Below are positions 43,891-52,854 of a DNA stretch of 63,228 nt, piece after piece (positions within the stretch are counted from its first letter, which is position 1; every line of letters starts with the position of its first letter). The notes under the pieces are model-generated. The model made no database searches and was not told the origin of the DNA. It saw nothing but the letters and a program-made list of their open reading frames with translations. Position numbers and translations under genes: made by a program. This DNA is from Blautia wexlerae DSM 19850. Its GTDB lineage: Bacteria; Bacillota; Clostridia; Lachnospirales; Lachnospiraceae. Location: assembly GCF_025148125.1 (NCBI RefSeq), contig NZ_CP102267.1, positions 4,622,501 through 4,685,728 on the forward strand, written 5' to 3'.

Positions 43891-45183
43891 TTAAGCGTGC
43901 TTTTTCTCAATCTTTGTCATACCACCCATGTATGGCTGCAGAGCTTTAGGAATACTTACAGAACCGTCTTCATTCAGGTTATTCTCCAGGAATGCGATCA
44001 ACATTCTAGGCGGTGCTACAACAGTATTATTTAATGTATGTGCAAGATATTTCTTACCATCTTTTCCGTTTACACGGATCTTAAGACGACGTGCCTGTGC
44101 ATCACCAAGGTTTGAACAGCTTCCTACCTCGAAATATTTTTTCTGACGTGGAGACCATGCTTCTACGTCAAGAGATTTTACTTTCAGGTCTGCCAGGTCA
44201 CCGGAGCAGCACTCAAGTGTACGAACCGGAATGTCCAGAGAACGGAACAGATCTACTGTATTCTGCCATAATTTATCAAACCACATCGGACTCTCTTCCG
44301 GTCTGCAGACAACGATCATTTCCTGTTTTTCAAACTGATGAATACGGTAAACGCCTCTCTCCTCAAGTCCATGAGCACCTTTTTCCTTACGGAAACATGG
44401 AGAATAGCTTGTAAGAGTTTTCGGAAGTTCTTCCTCAGGAATGATCTGATCGATAAATTTACCGATCATGGAATGTTCACTTGTTCCGATCAGGTATAAA
44501 TCTTCACCCTCAATCTTATACATCATGGCATCCATTTCAGCAAAACTCATTACACCTGTTACAACATTGCTTCTGATCATAAAAGGAGGTACACAGTAAG
44601 TAAAACCTCTGTTTATCATGAAGTCACGTGCATAGGAAATTACTGCTGAGTGAAGTCTTGCGATATCTCCCATTAAATAGTAGAAACCATTTCCCGCAAC
44701 ACGTCTTGCACTGTCAAGATCGATTCCATCAAAATTTTCCATAATTTCTGTATGATATGGCACTTCAAAATCCGGAACAACCGGTTCACCAAACTTCTCG
44801 ATTTCTACGTTCTCGCTGTCATCTTTACCGATCGGTACAGATGGATCAATGATATTCGGAATTACCATCATATCTTTGAGAAGTTCTTCCTCTACCTCTT
44901 TTTCTCTTGTGGAAAGTTCTTCAATACGGGTTCCGGAAGCAGCTACCTGTTTCTTTACTTCTTCAGCTTCTTCTTTCTTTCCCTGTGCCATCAGTGCACC
45001 GATCTGTTTGGAAATTTTATTTCTCTCTGCACGAAGAGCTTCTACTTCCTGTTTGATTTCGCGATTCTCTTTGTCCAGTTCCAGAACTTTATCCACTAAT
45101 TCCAGTTTATTATCCTGAAATTTGTTGCGGATATTCTGTTTTACAACTTCCGGATTTTCTCTCACAAATTTAATATCTAACAT
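43891..45183 (-). CDS. serS: Seryl-tRNA synthetase
   Basis: About 430 residues. Class II synthetase charging tRNA-Ser. N-terminal coiled-coil arm (about 25-105, many Lys/Glu heptads) that reads the tRNA long variable arm. Motif 2 is PCFRKEKGAHGLEERGVYRIHQFEKQE and motif 3 is NNTVVAPPRMLIAFLENN; TSEHSMIGKF lies before motif 2. Start ATG 45183 with AGGAGGAACAAG. The leader contains a hairpin TCAGGG/CCCTGA (about 45218-45262) but I see no T-box sequence. Confidence 0.95.
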   Translation of the reverse strand: MLDIKFVRENPEVVKQNIRNKFQDNKLELVDKVLELDKENREIKQEVEALRAERNKISKQIGALMAQGKKEEAEEVKKQVAASGTRIEELSTREKEVEEELLKDMMVIPNIIDPSVPIGKDDSENVEIEKFGEPVVPDFEVPYHTEIMENFDGIDLDSARRVAGNGFYYLMGDIARLHSAVISYARDFMINRGFTYCVPPFMIRSNVVTGVMSFAEMDAMMYKIEGEDLYLIGTSEHSMIGKFIDQIIPEEELPKTLTSYSPCFRKEKGAHGLEERGVYRIHQFEKQEMIVVCRPEESPMWFDKLWQNTVDLFRSLDIPVRTLECCSGDLADLKVKSLDVEAWSPRQKKYFEVGSCSNLGDAQARRLKIRVNGKDGKKYLAHTLNNTVVAPPRMLIAFLENNLNEDGSVSIPKALQPYMGGMTKIEKKHA

Positions 45184-45337
45184 CTTGTTCCTCCTGAAAT
45201 ATTCTATTACATTATGTAATGATGTCAGGGTAAAATCTGGCAACAACTTTCCCCCTGATATCAATTTATCATATCATGTGCATTCCTGCACAAAACAGAT
45301 TCTCTTTTAGTATGCTCTTATTTTCAGCTTTTAAACA

Positions 45338-45363
45338 TTACTGTTCACTCCGTTCACAGTAAC
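45338..45363. repeat. Solitary end of the family 3 element
   Basis: 26-bp TTACTGTTCACTCCGTTCAC plus AGTAAC, identical to the left end of the full copies, with nothing after it. A decayed or excised copy. Confidence 0.75.
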
Positions 45364-45375
45364 TTTTAAAAAACT

Positions 45376-45894
45376 TTATTCTTCAATATTATCCAGTCCA
45401 AAATTCACTGCCTTACGAAGTGCCTCTACTTCTTCCTGGCTGAGCATAACGTAGGATTCGCCTTTTACAATTTCTTTCATATACAAAAAACAATTGTCCC
45501 GGCTGTGTACTGCATTTAAGATAAGACCTGTATTCTCTTTGTCCAGCAAAGCCAGCGCAAAACTTAACTTTCCACCTACATCATCAAATGCGTCATACTT
45601 TTCTACACCATATTTATTAAACATTTTATCAAGATTCTTTTTGATAAAAAGAAGATCATGATCATGTTCTTCCTTCGCATCATAGAGCTTATCTATCTGA
45701 GCGAATTTTCTAACGAATACTTTTTCCAGAGACTGTGCATCTGAACCTTTCATGAACGTCTTATATTTACGTTCCAGACGGCTCAGGCGCATATTCATAC
45801 TGATATTCCTTACCAGCAGGAAGATAGTAAGAATCAGCAGTATAATAATGATGATCCCGGAATCAATTCCAAGATTTTCAAAAATGCCACTCAT
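45376..45894 (-). CDS. DUF4446-family membrane-anchored protein
   Basis: A 172-residue protein with one N-terminal helix (about 9-30) and a soluble coiled-coil to alpha/beta region (KNLDKMFNKYGVEKYDAFDDVGGKLSFALALLD, SRDNCFLYMKEI), characteristic of DUF4446. Found after parB in many Clostridia. Start taken at ATG 45894 (GGAGTG 10 nt upstream) rather than 45915. Member of the parA-parB-DUF4446 operon. Role unknown, perhaps membrane-linked in segregation or sporulation; that is conjecture. Confidence 0.8.
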   Translation of the reverse strand: MSGIFENLGIDSGIIIIILLILTIFLLVRNISMNMRLSRLERKYKTFMKGSDAQSLEKVFVRKFAQIDKLYDAKEEHDHDLLFIKKNLDKMFNKYGVEKYDAFDDVGGKLSFALALLDKENTGLILNAVHSRDNCFLYMKEIVKGESYVMLSQEEVEALRKAVNFGLDNIEE

Positions 45895-45907
45895 ATTACT
45901 GTCACTC

Positions 45908-46882
45908 CTAACCAATGGATTCGAAAAGATCTATGATTCTTTCCAGTTCATCCTTGGAATAATATTCAATTTCAATTTTACCTTTGTCATTTTTCTTTCT
46001 GTGAATCTGGACTCTGGTACCCATGATACTTTTCATTTTTTCTTCCAGACTCTCATATATTGCATCCTCAGCAGAACTGAATTTGCTCTTCTTTGCTGTT
46101 TTTGGCGGCTCCAGCATACGTTTTACAAGCGCTTCTGTTTCACGAACACTTAATTTCTCGTCAAAAACCTTCATTGCAATTGATTCCTGCTTTTCCTTAT
46201 CTGCTATCGAAAGGATTGCCCTGGCATGACCGGCAGTGATCATCTCATCAATCAGCATCTGCTGCACTTTTTCGCTGAGTTTGAGAAGTCTCATTGCATT
46301 TGTTACTGCTGTTCTGCTCTTCCCTACACGCTCTGCGATTTCATCCTGTTTCAGATGAAATTCATCAATCAGTCGTTTATATGCCATCGCTTCTTCCACA
46401 GGGTTTAAATCTTCCCGCTGAATATTCTCAATCAGGGAAATTTCTACTAATTCCTGCTCAGAAAACTCTTTAACAATTACAGGAATCTCTGTCAGTCCGG
46501 CAAGCTTTGCCGCTCTCCATCGTCTTTCACCTGCAATTATTTCATAGTAGTCCTTTTTATCAGACACGAGAAGCGGATGGAGTACGCCGTACTGTTTAAT
46601 AGACTCAGACAGTTCCATGAGTGCATCTTCATCGAACTGTTTACGTGGCTGATCCATATTCGGCTCTACACTTGAGATCTTTACGATCATTGCCCCTGTT
46701 TTCGAATCCGCTGTTTGCTTCTTTGCAACAGTAGGGTTTGTCTGTTTTTCAGCTACGTCAGATTTCTTCTCTGTTTTAACTGTTTTGGTTATTGTCTTTC
46801 TGGCAGGTTCTTTGACAACAGATGTTCTGTCTGGAAAAAATGCATCTAAGCCTCTGCCAAGACCGTTTTTTCTTCCTGCCAT
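45908..46882 (-). CDS. parB: Chromosome partitioning protein ParB/Spo0J
   Basis: A 324-residue CTP-dependent DNA clamp that loads at parS. After a basic N-terminal tail (KTITKTVKTEKKSDVAEKQT), the nuclease-like domain has EIIAGERRWRAAKLAG and IENIQREDLNPVEEAMAYKRL; the HTH is QDEIAERVGKSRTAVTNAMRLL; the C-terminal dimer domain ends DELERIIDLFESIG. Overlaps the parA stop by 1 nt (TAATG). Six perfect parS sites lie within 50 kb, which supports the chromosomal Spo0J role over a plasmid one. Confidence 0.95.
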   Translation of the reverse strand: MAGRKNGLGRGLDAFFPDRTSVVKEPARKTITKTVKTEKKSDVAEKQTNPTVAKKQTADSKTGAMIVKISSVEPNMDQPRKQFDEDALMELSESIKQYGVLHPLLVSDKKDYYEIIAGERRWRAAKLAGLTEIPVIVKEFSEQELVEISLIENIQREDLNPVEEAMAYKRLIDEFHLKQDEIAERVGKSRTAVTNAMRLLKLSEKVQQMLIDEMITAGHARAILSIADKEKQESIAMKVFDEKLSVRETEALVKRMLEPPKTAKKSKFSSAEDAIYESLEEKMKSIMGTRVQIHRKKNDKGKIEIEYYSKDELERIIDLFESIG

Positions 46883-47649
46883 TAATTATCCTCCCTGTTG
46901 AGCACTTCCTCTGCCAGAAGCCTGTAGCTTTCTGCTCCTGCTGATCTCGGATCATAGATATTAATCGGCTGTCCATAGCTTGGAGCCTCCGCCAGTCTTA
47001 CATTACGTGGAATAATTGTTTTATAAATATTCTGATTTAAATTCTCTTTTACGTTTTCCACTACCTGCAGAGACAGGTTTGTTCTTGCGTCATACATTGT
47101 GAATACTACGCCTTCCATTTTCAGACGTTTATTCAGTCTTTCTTTTACCAGATCAATGGTATGAATCAGCTGTGAAAGTCCCTCCAGCGCATAATATTCA
47201 CACTGGATCGGCACTAATACAGATGTAGCTGCGGTTAATGCATTGATCGTCAGCATATTTAATGATGGCGGACAATCCAGTATTATGTAATCATATTTAC
47301 GTCGAAGCTTATCTGTGATTCCCTTTAAGATAAATTCTTTATCATCGATTCCTACCAGCTCGATTTCTGCACCGGAAAGATTAATATTAGATGGAATCAG
47401 GTCAAGATTCTCAACAACATCTTTTACAATCGTGTCTTTCGTTTCTGCCTCTCCAAGCAAAAGTTCATACAATGTATTTTCTATGCCGTTCTTATCAACG
47501 CCGAAACCACTGGTAGTATTTCCCTGTGGATCCATATCAATTGCGAGAACCTTTTTCCCTTTTTCTGCAAGACATGCTGAAAGATTAATTGCAGTTGTTG
47601 ACTTTCCAACTCCGCCTTTCTGATTAGCAACTGCTATAATTCTTCCCAA
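46882..47649 (-). CDS. parA: Chromosome partitioning ATPase ParA/Soj
   Basis: About 255 residues: NQKGGVGKSTTAINLSACLA, IDMDPQGNTTSGFG, ILDCPPSLNMLTINAL. DNA-binding ATPase partner of Spo0J, also controlling DnaA in Bacillus. The ATG at 47655 is only 1 nt from GGAGG and cannot be used well. The TTG at 47649 is 7 nt from it and gives MGRIIAVANQKGG, the usual Soj N-terminus, so I prefer the TTG. Confidence 0.95.
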   Translation of the reverse strand: MGRIIAVANQKGGVGKSTTAINLSACLAEKGKKVLAIDMDPQGNTTSGFGVDKNGIENTLYELLLGEAETKDTIVKDVVENLDLIPSNINLSGAEIELVGIDDKEFILKGITDKLRRKYDYIILDCPPSLNMLTINALTAATSVLVPIQCEYYALEGLSQLIHTIDLVKERLNKRLKMEGVVFTMYDARTNLSLQVVENVKENLNQNIYKTIIPRNVRLAEAPSYGQPINIYDPRSAGAESYRLLAEEVLNREDN

Positions 47650-47775
47650 CTTCATTCCTCCTTTATGAGGTTTTAATTGTAGTTATTCCTATTTTGCCTG
47701 TTACATTATTTTTTATAATGCCAACAGGCATATGCATGTTTATTATAACACTTTTATTTTAATCATGCCACATAA

Positions 47776-47791
47776 TGTTTCACGTGAAACA
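47776..47791. promoter_or_regulatory. parS site 5 (perfect)
   Basis: Perfect TGTTTCACGTGAAACA 125 bp upstream of parA, as in many Firmicutes origin regions. Confidence 0.92.
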
Positions 47792-47864
47792 TAAAAAAAC
47801 ACATTATTTTTAACATAAATATTGTATATTTTGTGGTGATTGACATTTTCTTTTTCCATCAATC

Positions 47865-48003
47865 GTTACTGTTCACTCCGTTCTCAGTAACGCAGCCAAA
47901 ATTCCAGATTGCCTGCGGCAATGGAATTTTGGCTTGTATGTCTCGGGATTTTGGCACATTCATGCCAAAACACCTCGCGGGATTGTGATGTGTGAACAGT
48001 AAT
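47865..48003. repeat. TTACTGTTCAC element (family 3, copy d)
   Basis: Closest to copy c, with both hairpins intact. Lies between parS 5 and an inverted sister copy only 6 bp away. Confidence 0.9.
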
Positions 48004-48009
48004 CATCAA

Positions 48010-48154
48010 GTTACTGTTCACTGGTAATATCCCGCGAGGTGTTTTTTGTGAGTGAAGGTCACAGAAAACCCGAGACATACCGCGCGAATTTATGCGATTA
48101 GCATAAAGTCTGTGCATCGCGAAGCGTGTTGCTGTGAACGGAGTGAACAGTAAC
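48010..48154. repeat. TTACTGTTCAC element (family 3, copy e, inverted, variant)
   Basis: Inverted relative to copy d. Keeps the ends, TATGTCTCGGG and CACCTCGCGGGAT, but both hairpins have new sequences (TTATGC..GCATAA; TGTGA..TCACA) that still pair. Confidence 0.85.
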
Positions 48155-48195
48155 ATCATCAATCCATATGGTTCTTTTTTTCGCATCATATTTTC

Positions 48196-48224
48196 TTGTA
48201 AAACAGACAGTATCGCGGTATAAT
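48196..48224 (+). promoter_or_regulatory. Sigma-A promoter of the alpha/beta hydrolase
   Basis: TTGTAA (48196-48201), 17 bp, TATAAT (48219-48224), 58 bp before the ATG. Confidence 0.75.
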
Positions 48225-48282
48225 ATGGGTATATAATTTTAGCAGGCTAATCACTTGTTATGCTTGATAAAGGAGGCCGAAA

Positions 48283-49236
48283 ATGAGTAAAAACAAGCAC
48301 AAATTTCTTACATTTGCTGCTCTGATGACCGGCGCAACTGTTGCTGTTCATTTCATTAACCACACGATTGCTACTGCTGCACAATTAAAACAGATGCTCC
48401 ACATTTCTAATGACAATTACTTTGAATGGCGCTTTGGGAACATTTATTATACCAAAAAGGGAACTGGGTCACCGATTCTTTTGATTCATGACACTTTACC
48501 TGGAGCTTCCGGGTATGAATGGAGCAAAATTGAAGACGAACTGGCAATTGACCATACCGTATATACTGTTGATTTGTTAGGATGCGGACGTTCGGACAAA
48601 TCCAGCATTACCTATACAAATTTTGTTTATGTTCAGATGATCAGTGATTTTATCAAAAAAATAATTGGTCAGAAAACAGATGTGATTGCAAGTGGTTTTT
48701 CAGGCTCTTTTGTTACTATGGCCTGTCACAATGAGAAAGAACTTTTTAACAAAATCATGCTGGTAAATCCGCCCAGCCTGACTCAATTAAAACAGATGCC
48801 AAACAGAAAGGACCGCCTGTTAAAAGCAGCTCTGGAAATTCCGATTTTCGGAACTCTGGTTTATCATATGATCGTATCACGTGATAATATAAATAATCTT
48901 TTTATCGAGAAGATGTATTATAATCCATTCCATGTGGATAATCAAATGGCAGATGCTTATTATGAAGCAGCTCATAAAGGTGGATATTATACCAGATTTT
49001 TGTACTCCAGTCTTGCAGCTAAGTATATAAATATAAATATCTGTCATGCACTTAAGGCACTGGATAACAGTATTTATATTGTTGAAGGTGAAACAGAGCC
49101 AAACGGAAAGGCTGTCACTGATGATTATTGTGCCTCCAACCCGGCTATTGAAGTTTCTGTTCTCAAAGAAACAAAACATCTTCCACATGTTGAAGCACCT
49201 GAAGCGTTTCTTGAACAGGTTAAAATCTTCTTTTAA
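48283..49236 (+). CDS. Alpha/beta hydrolase
   Basis: A 317-residue protein with a short hydrophobic N-terminal segment (about 9-30) and an alpha/beta-hydrolase fold: oxyanion loop ILLIHDTLPGASGYEW, strand VYTVDLLGCGRSDK, nucleophile elbow IASGFSGSFV (Ser at G-F-S-G-S), His in LKETKHLPHVEAPE. An ester or similar small-molecule hydrolase. RBS AAGGAGG 6 nt upstream and a clean promoter. The only intact non-transposon gene on the plus strand, so it is transcribed against the origin-to-terminus direction of its neighbours. Substrate unknown. Confidence 0.85.
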   Translation: MSKNKHKFLTFAALMTGATVAVHFINHTIATAAQLKQMLHISNDNYFEWRFGNIYYTKKGTGSPILLIHDTLPGASGYEWSKIEDELAIDHTVYTVDLLGCGRSDKSSITYTNFVYVQMISDFIKKIIGQKTDVIASGFSGSFVTMACHNEKELFNKIMLVNPPSLTQLKQMPNRKDRLLKAALEIPIFGTLVYHMIVSRDNINNLFIEKMYYNPFHVDNQMADAYYEAAHKGGYYTRFLYSSLAAKYININICHALKALDNSIYIVEGETEPNGKAVTDDYCASNPAIEVSVLKETKHLPHVEAPEAFLEQVKIFF

Positions 49237-49249
49237 GCCTTATATTTAA

Positions 49250-49418
49250 GCCAGAATGAGTCGACGAGTTGATTTTGAGACAGTTTTGAAGGATAAATTT
49301 TTTTATTTCAAGTCGGAAGAAGGCGACGTTGCGGTGACTACAGCAACCGAATTCGGACAAAATATACCGCAAAATGGGGCGTGCAGATTGTGGGAATGAT
49401 TTTTCAAACACGCTCTAA
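49250..49418. repeat. MITE-like element (family 2, copy b, decayed)
   Basis: The right end GGGCGTGCAGATTG.GGGAATGATTTTTCA.ACACGCTCTA matches copy a (17568-17617). ACAGCAACCGAATTCGG also matches; the left end is strongly diverged. Confidence 0.65.
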
Positions 49419-49495
49419 TACAACAAAAAATGAGGCAGGCATATGTAAGAAATTCTATATGCCTGCCTCACTCTTTTATAGATTCGTTTATTCTT

Positions 49496-51352
49496 TTACT
49501 CTTCTGTACTGTCCGTTTCCTGAGAATCTGTATTCTCCTCTTCGGATGTATCAGAATCGTTTGTTATGCCGGCTGTTTCAGATGTACTGTCATCGGACTC
49601 TTCTATGCTCTCACCTGGCATATCTGTTGAATCTGATTTAGTATCATCTGTTGTTGCTTCGTCTGAATCTGTCTTATCTGAACTGTCTTCTTCTGTTCCG
49701 ACAACTGATTCAAATGCTGTGAACAGTTCTTTTACATTCATCTTATTTACGAGATATACTTTATTATCCACCACTGCCGCATAATAGTTTGTATCGTAGC
49801 TATAGTATGCAACTTCCTGTGTATCACCGTCTTCTTCTGTAAATATAGCTGTCAGTTCTGCATCACCGTCAGGTTCATATTTATCTGTCAGACGTTTCTG
49901 AGCCGTCATGTTGATCAGTTTATTGTAGAATGTTGTAAATGTTGTTTCATCCAGATCAGAACCATTCAGTTTATAGGTAACTGTTTCTGTATCGTTTCCA
50001 TCATCATCTGTGGATGTTTCACGTGAAACATTTACTTTATAATCACTGCCCTGATAATTTACTTTGAGGCTTCCGAGGCTGTTTAAAGATACATAACTTA
50101 CTGTCATATCCCAGAAGTCTTCTTCTGATTTATCAGTTAGCGCGGACAGAGTATCCGTTGACATCGTATAGACTTCATTGCTGTCATTTACCATGACATA
50201 TCTGCTGCTGTCATCTGTTTCATTTCCAACAAGAATTGTAAGCTGCTTATCTGCCATCTTAGTTTCTTCTTCCGAAGAATCCTCATTGTCTGATGCACTG
50301 TCTGAGTTTTCTGATGTTTCATCTTCTGCTTCTTCACCGTCAGTATCTTCAGCCTCAGATGTTTCATCCGTAGTTTCACTTACACTTTCGTCTGATTCTG
50401 TATCCTGTTCAGCATCGTCACTGTTTTCTTCCACAGATGAAGCATCTTCATCTGCCGTCTCACCGGAAGCTGTCGTATCATCTTGTGTGTCTTCATCAGT
50501 GTCATCATCAGCAACTTCTTCCTGATAATCTACTGTGATTGTTGCATATGGTTTATCCAGACCATATTTGCTCTTGTCGTCACATTTATAATCTGCAAGT
50601 GAACTATATGCCATGCTTCCGAATGAAGATACCAAAGAACTTACGGTAGCTGAGTCTGCTTTTTCTTCATCCTCGCTGCCTTTTACTGACCAGGTACTTG
50701 TATCTTCGTCTTTTGATAATTCATAGGAATTATCGCCGTCTACAGAAATTTTTGTAATGGTATCTGTATTGGAAATTGCAGGGAAATCTTCCATCTGCGC
50801 ATAATCATTCAATGATTTGGCAAACGGCTCTACGCAGGAAGAATCTATCAGGTATACTGTCTTCTCATCATCATCTTTTCTTACATAATACTGACTGGTG
50901 GAGGAATTTTCATCTCCCACATACAGTGTAGTTGTTATGTCATCGCCATCTTCCTCATCAGATTTTGTTACAATCTTAATCGTGTTTGACGGAGAGTCCA
51001 GACCATATTCTGAAAGATCATCTACGTCCTCCAGAACTCTGTCTGAATCGACAGATGCAATAGCAGATGCTGCACTGTCCAGAGTAGTCTGATTTACCGG
51101 AAAATCTGTTTCGTCTTTCTTTACCCAGCTGTCATCATCTTTTTCAAATGTTGTCTCTGTATCATCAACCATAAAATCCAGAGATTTAATGTTATCTGTT
51201 GATGCAGTAAATACAGTTGTGCTTTCTTCAGAATCTTCTTCGGATTCTTTCTGCTCCTGATGGGCTACGTAGGTTTTTACACCTGCGTAAGCCCCGCAGC
51301 AGACACCAAGAACTACAACTGCAAGAACCATTTTTACAGTTTTATTCTTCAT
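49496..51352 (-). CDS. DUF4340-domain protein of a Gld-type ABC system
   Basis: A 618-residue membrane-anchored protein (helix about 8-26). Two DUF4340-like segments: FMVDDTETTFEKDDDSWVKK with LEDVDDLSEYGLDSPSNTIK, and a repeat around YKCDDKSKYGLDKPYATITV. Between and after them lie long acidic Ser/Thr/Asp/Glu stretches (about 280-370 and 555-618), unusual for the family. A perfect parS falls inside the coding region and encodes NVSRETST. It directly follows the GldG-type gene (next base after its stop). DUF4340 proteins accompany GldFG transporters in gut Firmicutes; their task is not established. Confidence 0.8.
   Translation of the reverse strand: MKNKTVKMVLAVVVLGVCCGAYAGVKTYVAHQEQKESEEDSEESTTVFTASTDNIKSLDFMVDDTETTFEKDDDSWVKKDETDFPVNQTTLDSAASAIASVDSDRVLEDVDDLSEYGLDSPSNTIKIVTKSDEEDGDDITTTLYVGDENSSTSQYYVRKDDDEKTVYLIDSSCVEPFAKSLNDYAQMEDFPAISNTDTITKISVDGDNSYELSKDEDTSTWSVKGSEDEEKADSATVSSLVSSFGSMAYSSLADYKCDDKSKYGLDKPYATITVDYQEEVADDDTDEDTQDDTTASGETADEDASSVEENSDDAEQDTESDESVSETTDETSEAEDTDGEEAEDETSENSDSASDNEDSSEEETKMADKQLTILVGNETDDSSRYVMVNDSNEVYTMSTDTLSALTDKSEEDFWDMTVSYVSLNSLGSLKVNYQGSDYKVNVSRETSTDDDGNDTETVTYKLNGSDLDETTFTTFYNKLINMTAQKRLTDKYEPDGDAELTAIFTEEDGDTQEVAYYSYDTNYYAAVVDNKVYLVNKMNVKELFTAFESVVGTEEDSSDKTDSDEATTDDTKSDSTDMPGESIEESDDSTSETAGITNDSDTSEEENTDSQETDSTEE
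50015..50030. promoter_or_regulatory. parS site 6 (perfect, intragenic)
   Basis: Perfect TGTTTCACGTGAAACA within the DUF4340 gene. Its codons (VSRET) are kept, so protein and site are co-constrained. Confidence 0.9.
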
Positions 51353-52837
51353 TTAAGCTTTTCTCCTCTTCATCCAAACTGCAAACCCTACAACAAGGAA
51401 GAATCCAGGAATCAGACCGATGGTGCAGATCTTCCAGAATGCAGCATCATAGTCTGTAAGTGTCAGATTAGATACAGACAGGCTCTTGGATGGGATAGAT
51501 ACGGTTGCACTGTCTTCTGTGTCTGTCATCCACTTCAGAGATTCGATGATCAGCTTCTCATTTCCGCCGGATACCATCTGATTTACCTGTGATTCCATCA
51601 GATTGGAAGTTGAATAGTATACGATCTGCGTTTCTTTGTCATCATCCAGAGTCTCTGTGATGCTTACTCCCAGATCAAATGGGCCAGCTTCGTCTCCGTC
51701 TTCTTTCTCCAGAGTATCACTGTTCAGATCTGTCTTGGAATATGCCTGGTCTGATGTGGTGAGGATACTGTTGATCGTTACGGTATCTCTTACATCATCC
51801 ATTTTTTTGATTCCCTGTGCATATGGTACAAGTACATAATATCCTCCGGAAACAGTCTCAGAGCTTGCATCTGTGCTGTTTATAGTCGGAACCAGATAAT
51901 ATGGCATCTGCATTGCATAATGCTGATTATCACCTTCAAATACGATTCCAGCTTCTCTCTGAACACCATAGTTTTCCAGAACTGCATCAAAGTTTGGCAG
52001 GTCTTCTGTTGTATAATCAGAGAAAATCATCGCCTTTCCGCCATTTTCAAGATAATCAATAATAGCAGTCTTTTCATCTTCTGAAATATCTGTGGATGGA
52101 GAATCAATGAACAGGCAGTCTGCATCATCCGGAACACTTCCCTCTGTAAGAAGATTCAGAGACTGAATATCCATGTTTGCCTTCTCGATGTCTTCTTTGA
52201 TAGTAGAATCCATCTCCTTCTCACCATGTCCCTCGAGTGTATAAAGGATCGGGAGATCTTCGGATGTTACATATCCGATCGCACTTGTGATCTGACCTTC
52301 ACCGTCGAAACCGGTGGTCTGAGAGCTGTAGGTCTGATAATCAATTGTGCTCTCATAGATATTGTTGTAATCAATGACTTTATTTCTGTCGCCGCATACA
52401 ACGATCAGACTGTTTGCAGAAAGATCATCACTTGTATATTCCGTTACAAATTTAGGATTTACTACAGGATCCTTCTGCTCTACTTTAATATACTTGGATT
52501 CATCTTCATATTTCTTAAGCAGATTGGTAATATTCTCATCTTCAGAACCGCTCTGTGCAATCTGGTAAATTGTTACGTCCTTGTCCAGATCTTTCAGCAT
52601 TGCTTTTGTATCATCACCAATACTGTAGAGTTTCTGGCTGCTGATATCAATTTCTGAATATTTGGACGGAATCGCATTTACGATCATGTTGAGCACTACA
52701 ACTACTGCAATAAATATCACTGACATAACCATTGTGTAAGAGCCGTTTTTGATATGCTTCTTACTGATGGTGCCAATCAGTTTCTTTTTGTCAAATTTTT
52801 TATGGTTATTATTTTTCATCTTTTCTTTCAGTTTCAT
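51353..52837 (-). CDS. GldG-like ABC-system membrane protein
   Basis: A 494-residue protein with an N-terminal helix (about 36-56), a large extracytoplasmic domain with the GldG/IFT52-type fold (ISSQKLYSIGDDTKAMLKDL, YTLEGHGEKEMDSTI, LFIDSPSTDISEDEKTAIIDYLENGGKAM) and a C-terminal helix (about 470-488) ending in MKRRKA. Known family role: part of the GldA-F-G ABC complex first studied in gliding bacteria; in non-gliding Firmicutes its function is open. RBS GGAGGTGAAAGAAA. Located between permease and DUF4340 genes. Confidence 0.85.
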   Translation of the reverse strand: MKLKEKMKNNNHKKFDKKKLIGTISKKHIKNGSYTMVMSVIFIAVVVVLNMIVNAIPSKYSEIDISSQKLYSIGDDTKAMLKDLDKDVTIYQIAQSGSEDENITNLLKKYEDESKYIKVEQKDPVVNPKFVTEYTSDDLSANSLIVVCGDRNKVIDYNNIYESTIDYQTYSSQTTGFDGEGQITSAIGYVTSEDLPILYTLEGHGEKEMDSTIKEDIEKANMDIQSLNLLTEGSVPDDADCLFIDSPSTDISEDEKTAIIDYLENGGKAMIFSDYTTEDLPNFDAVLENYGVQREAGIVFEGDNQHYAMQMPYYLVPTINSTDASSETVSGGYYVLVPYAQGIKKMDDVRDTVTINSILTTSDQAYSKTDLNSDTLEKEDGDEAGPFDLGVSITETLDDDKETQIVYYSTSNLMESQVNQMVSGGNEKLIIESLKWMTDTEDSATVSIPSKSLSVSNLTLTDYDAAFWKICTIGLIPGFFLVVGFAVWMKRRKA

Positions 52838-52854
52838 TTTCTTTCACCTCCCCA

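Noticed and set aside
45184..45337. T-box riboswitch upstream of serS
   Set aside because: A hairpin is present but I cannot find a T-box sequence or a Stem I-like structure.
28226..48154. Family 3 elements as a CRISPR array
   Set aside because: Copies are kilobases apart, about 140 bp long and hairpin-rich, with no regular spacers or cas genes.
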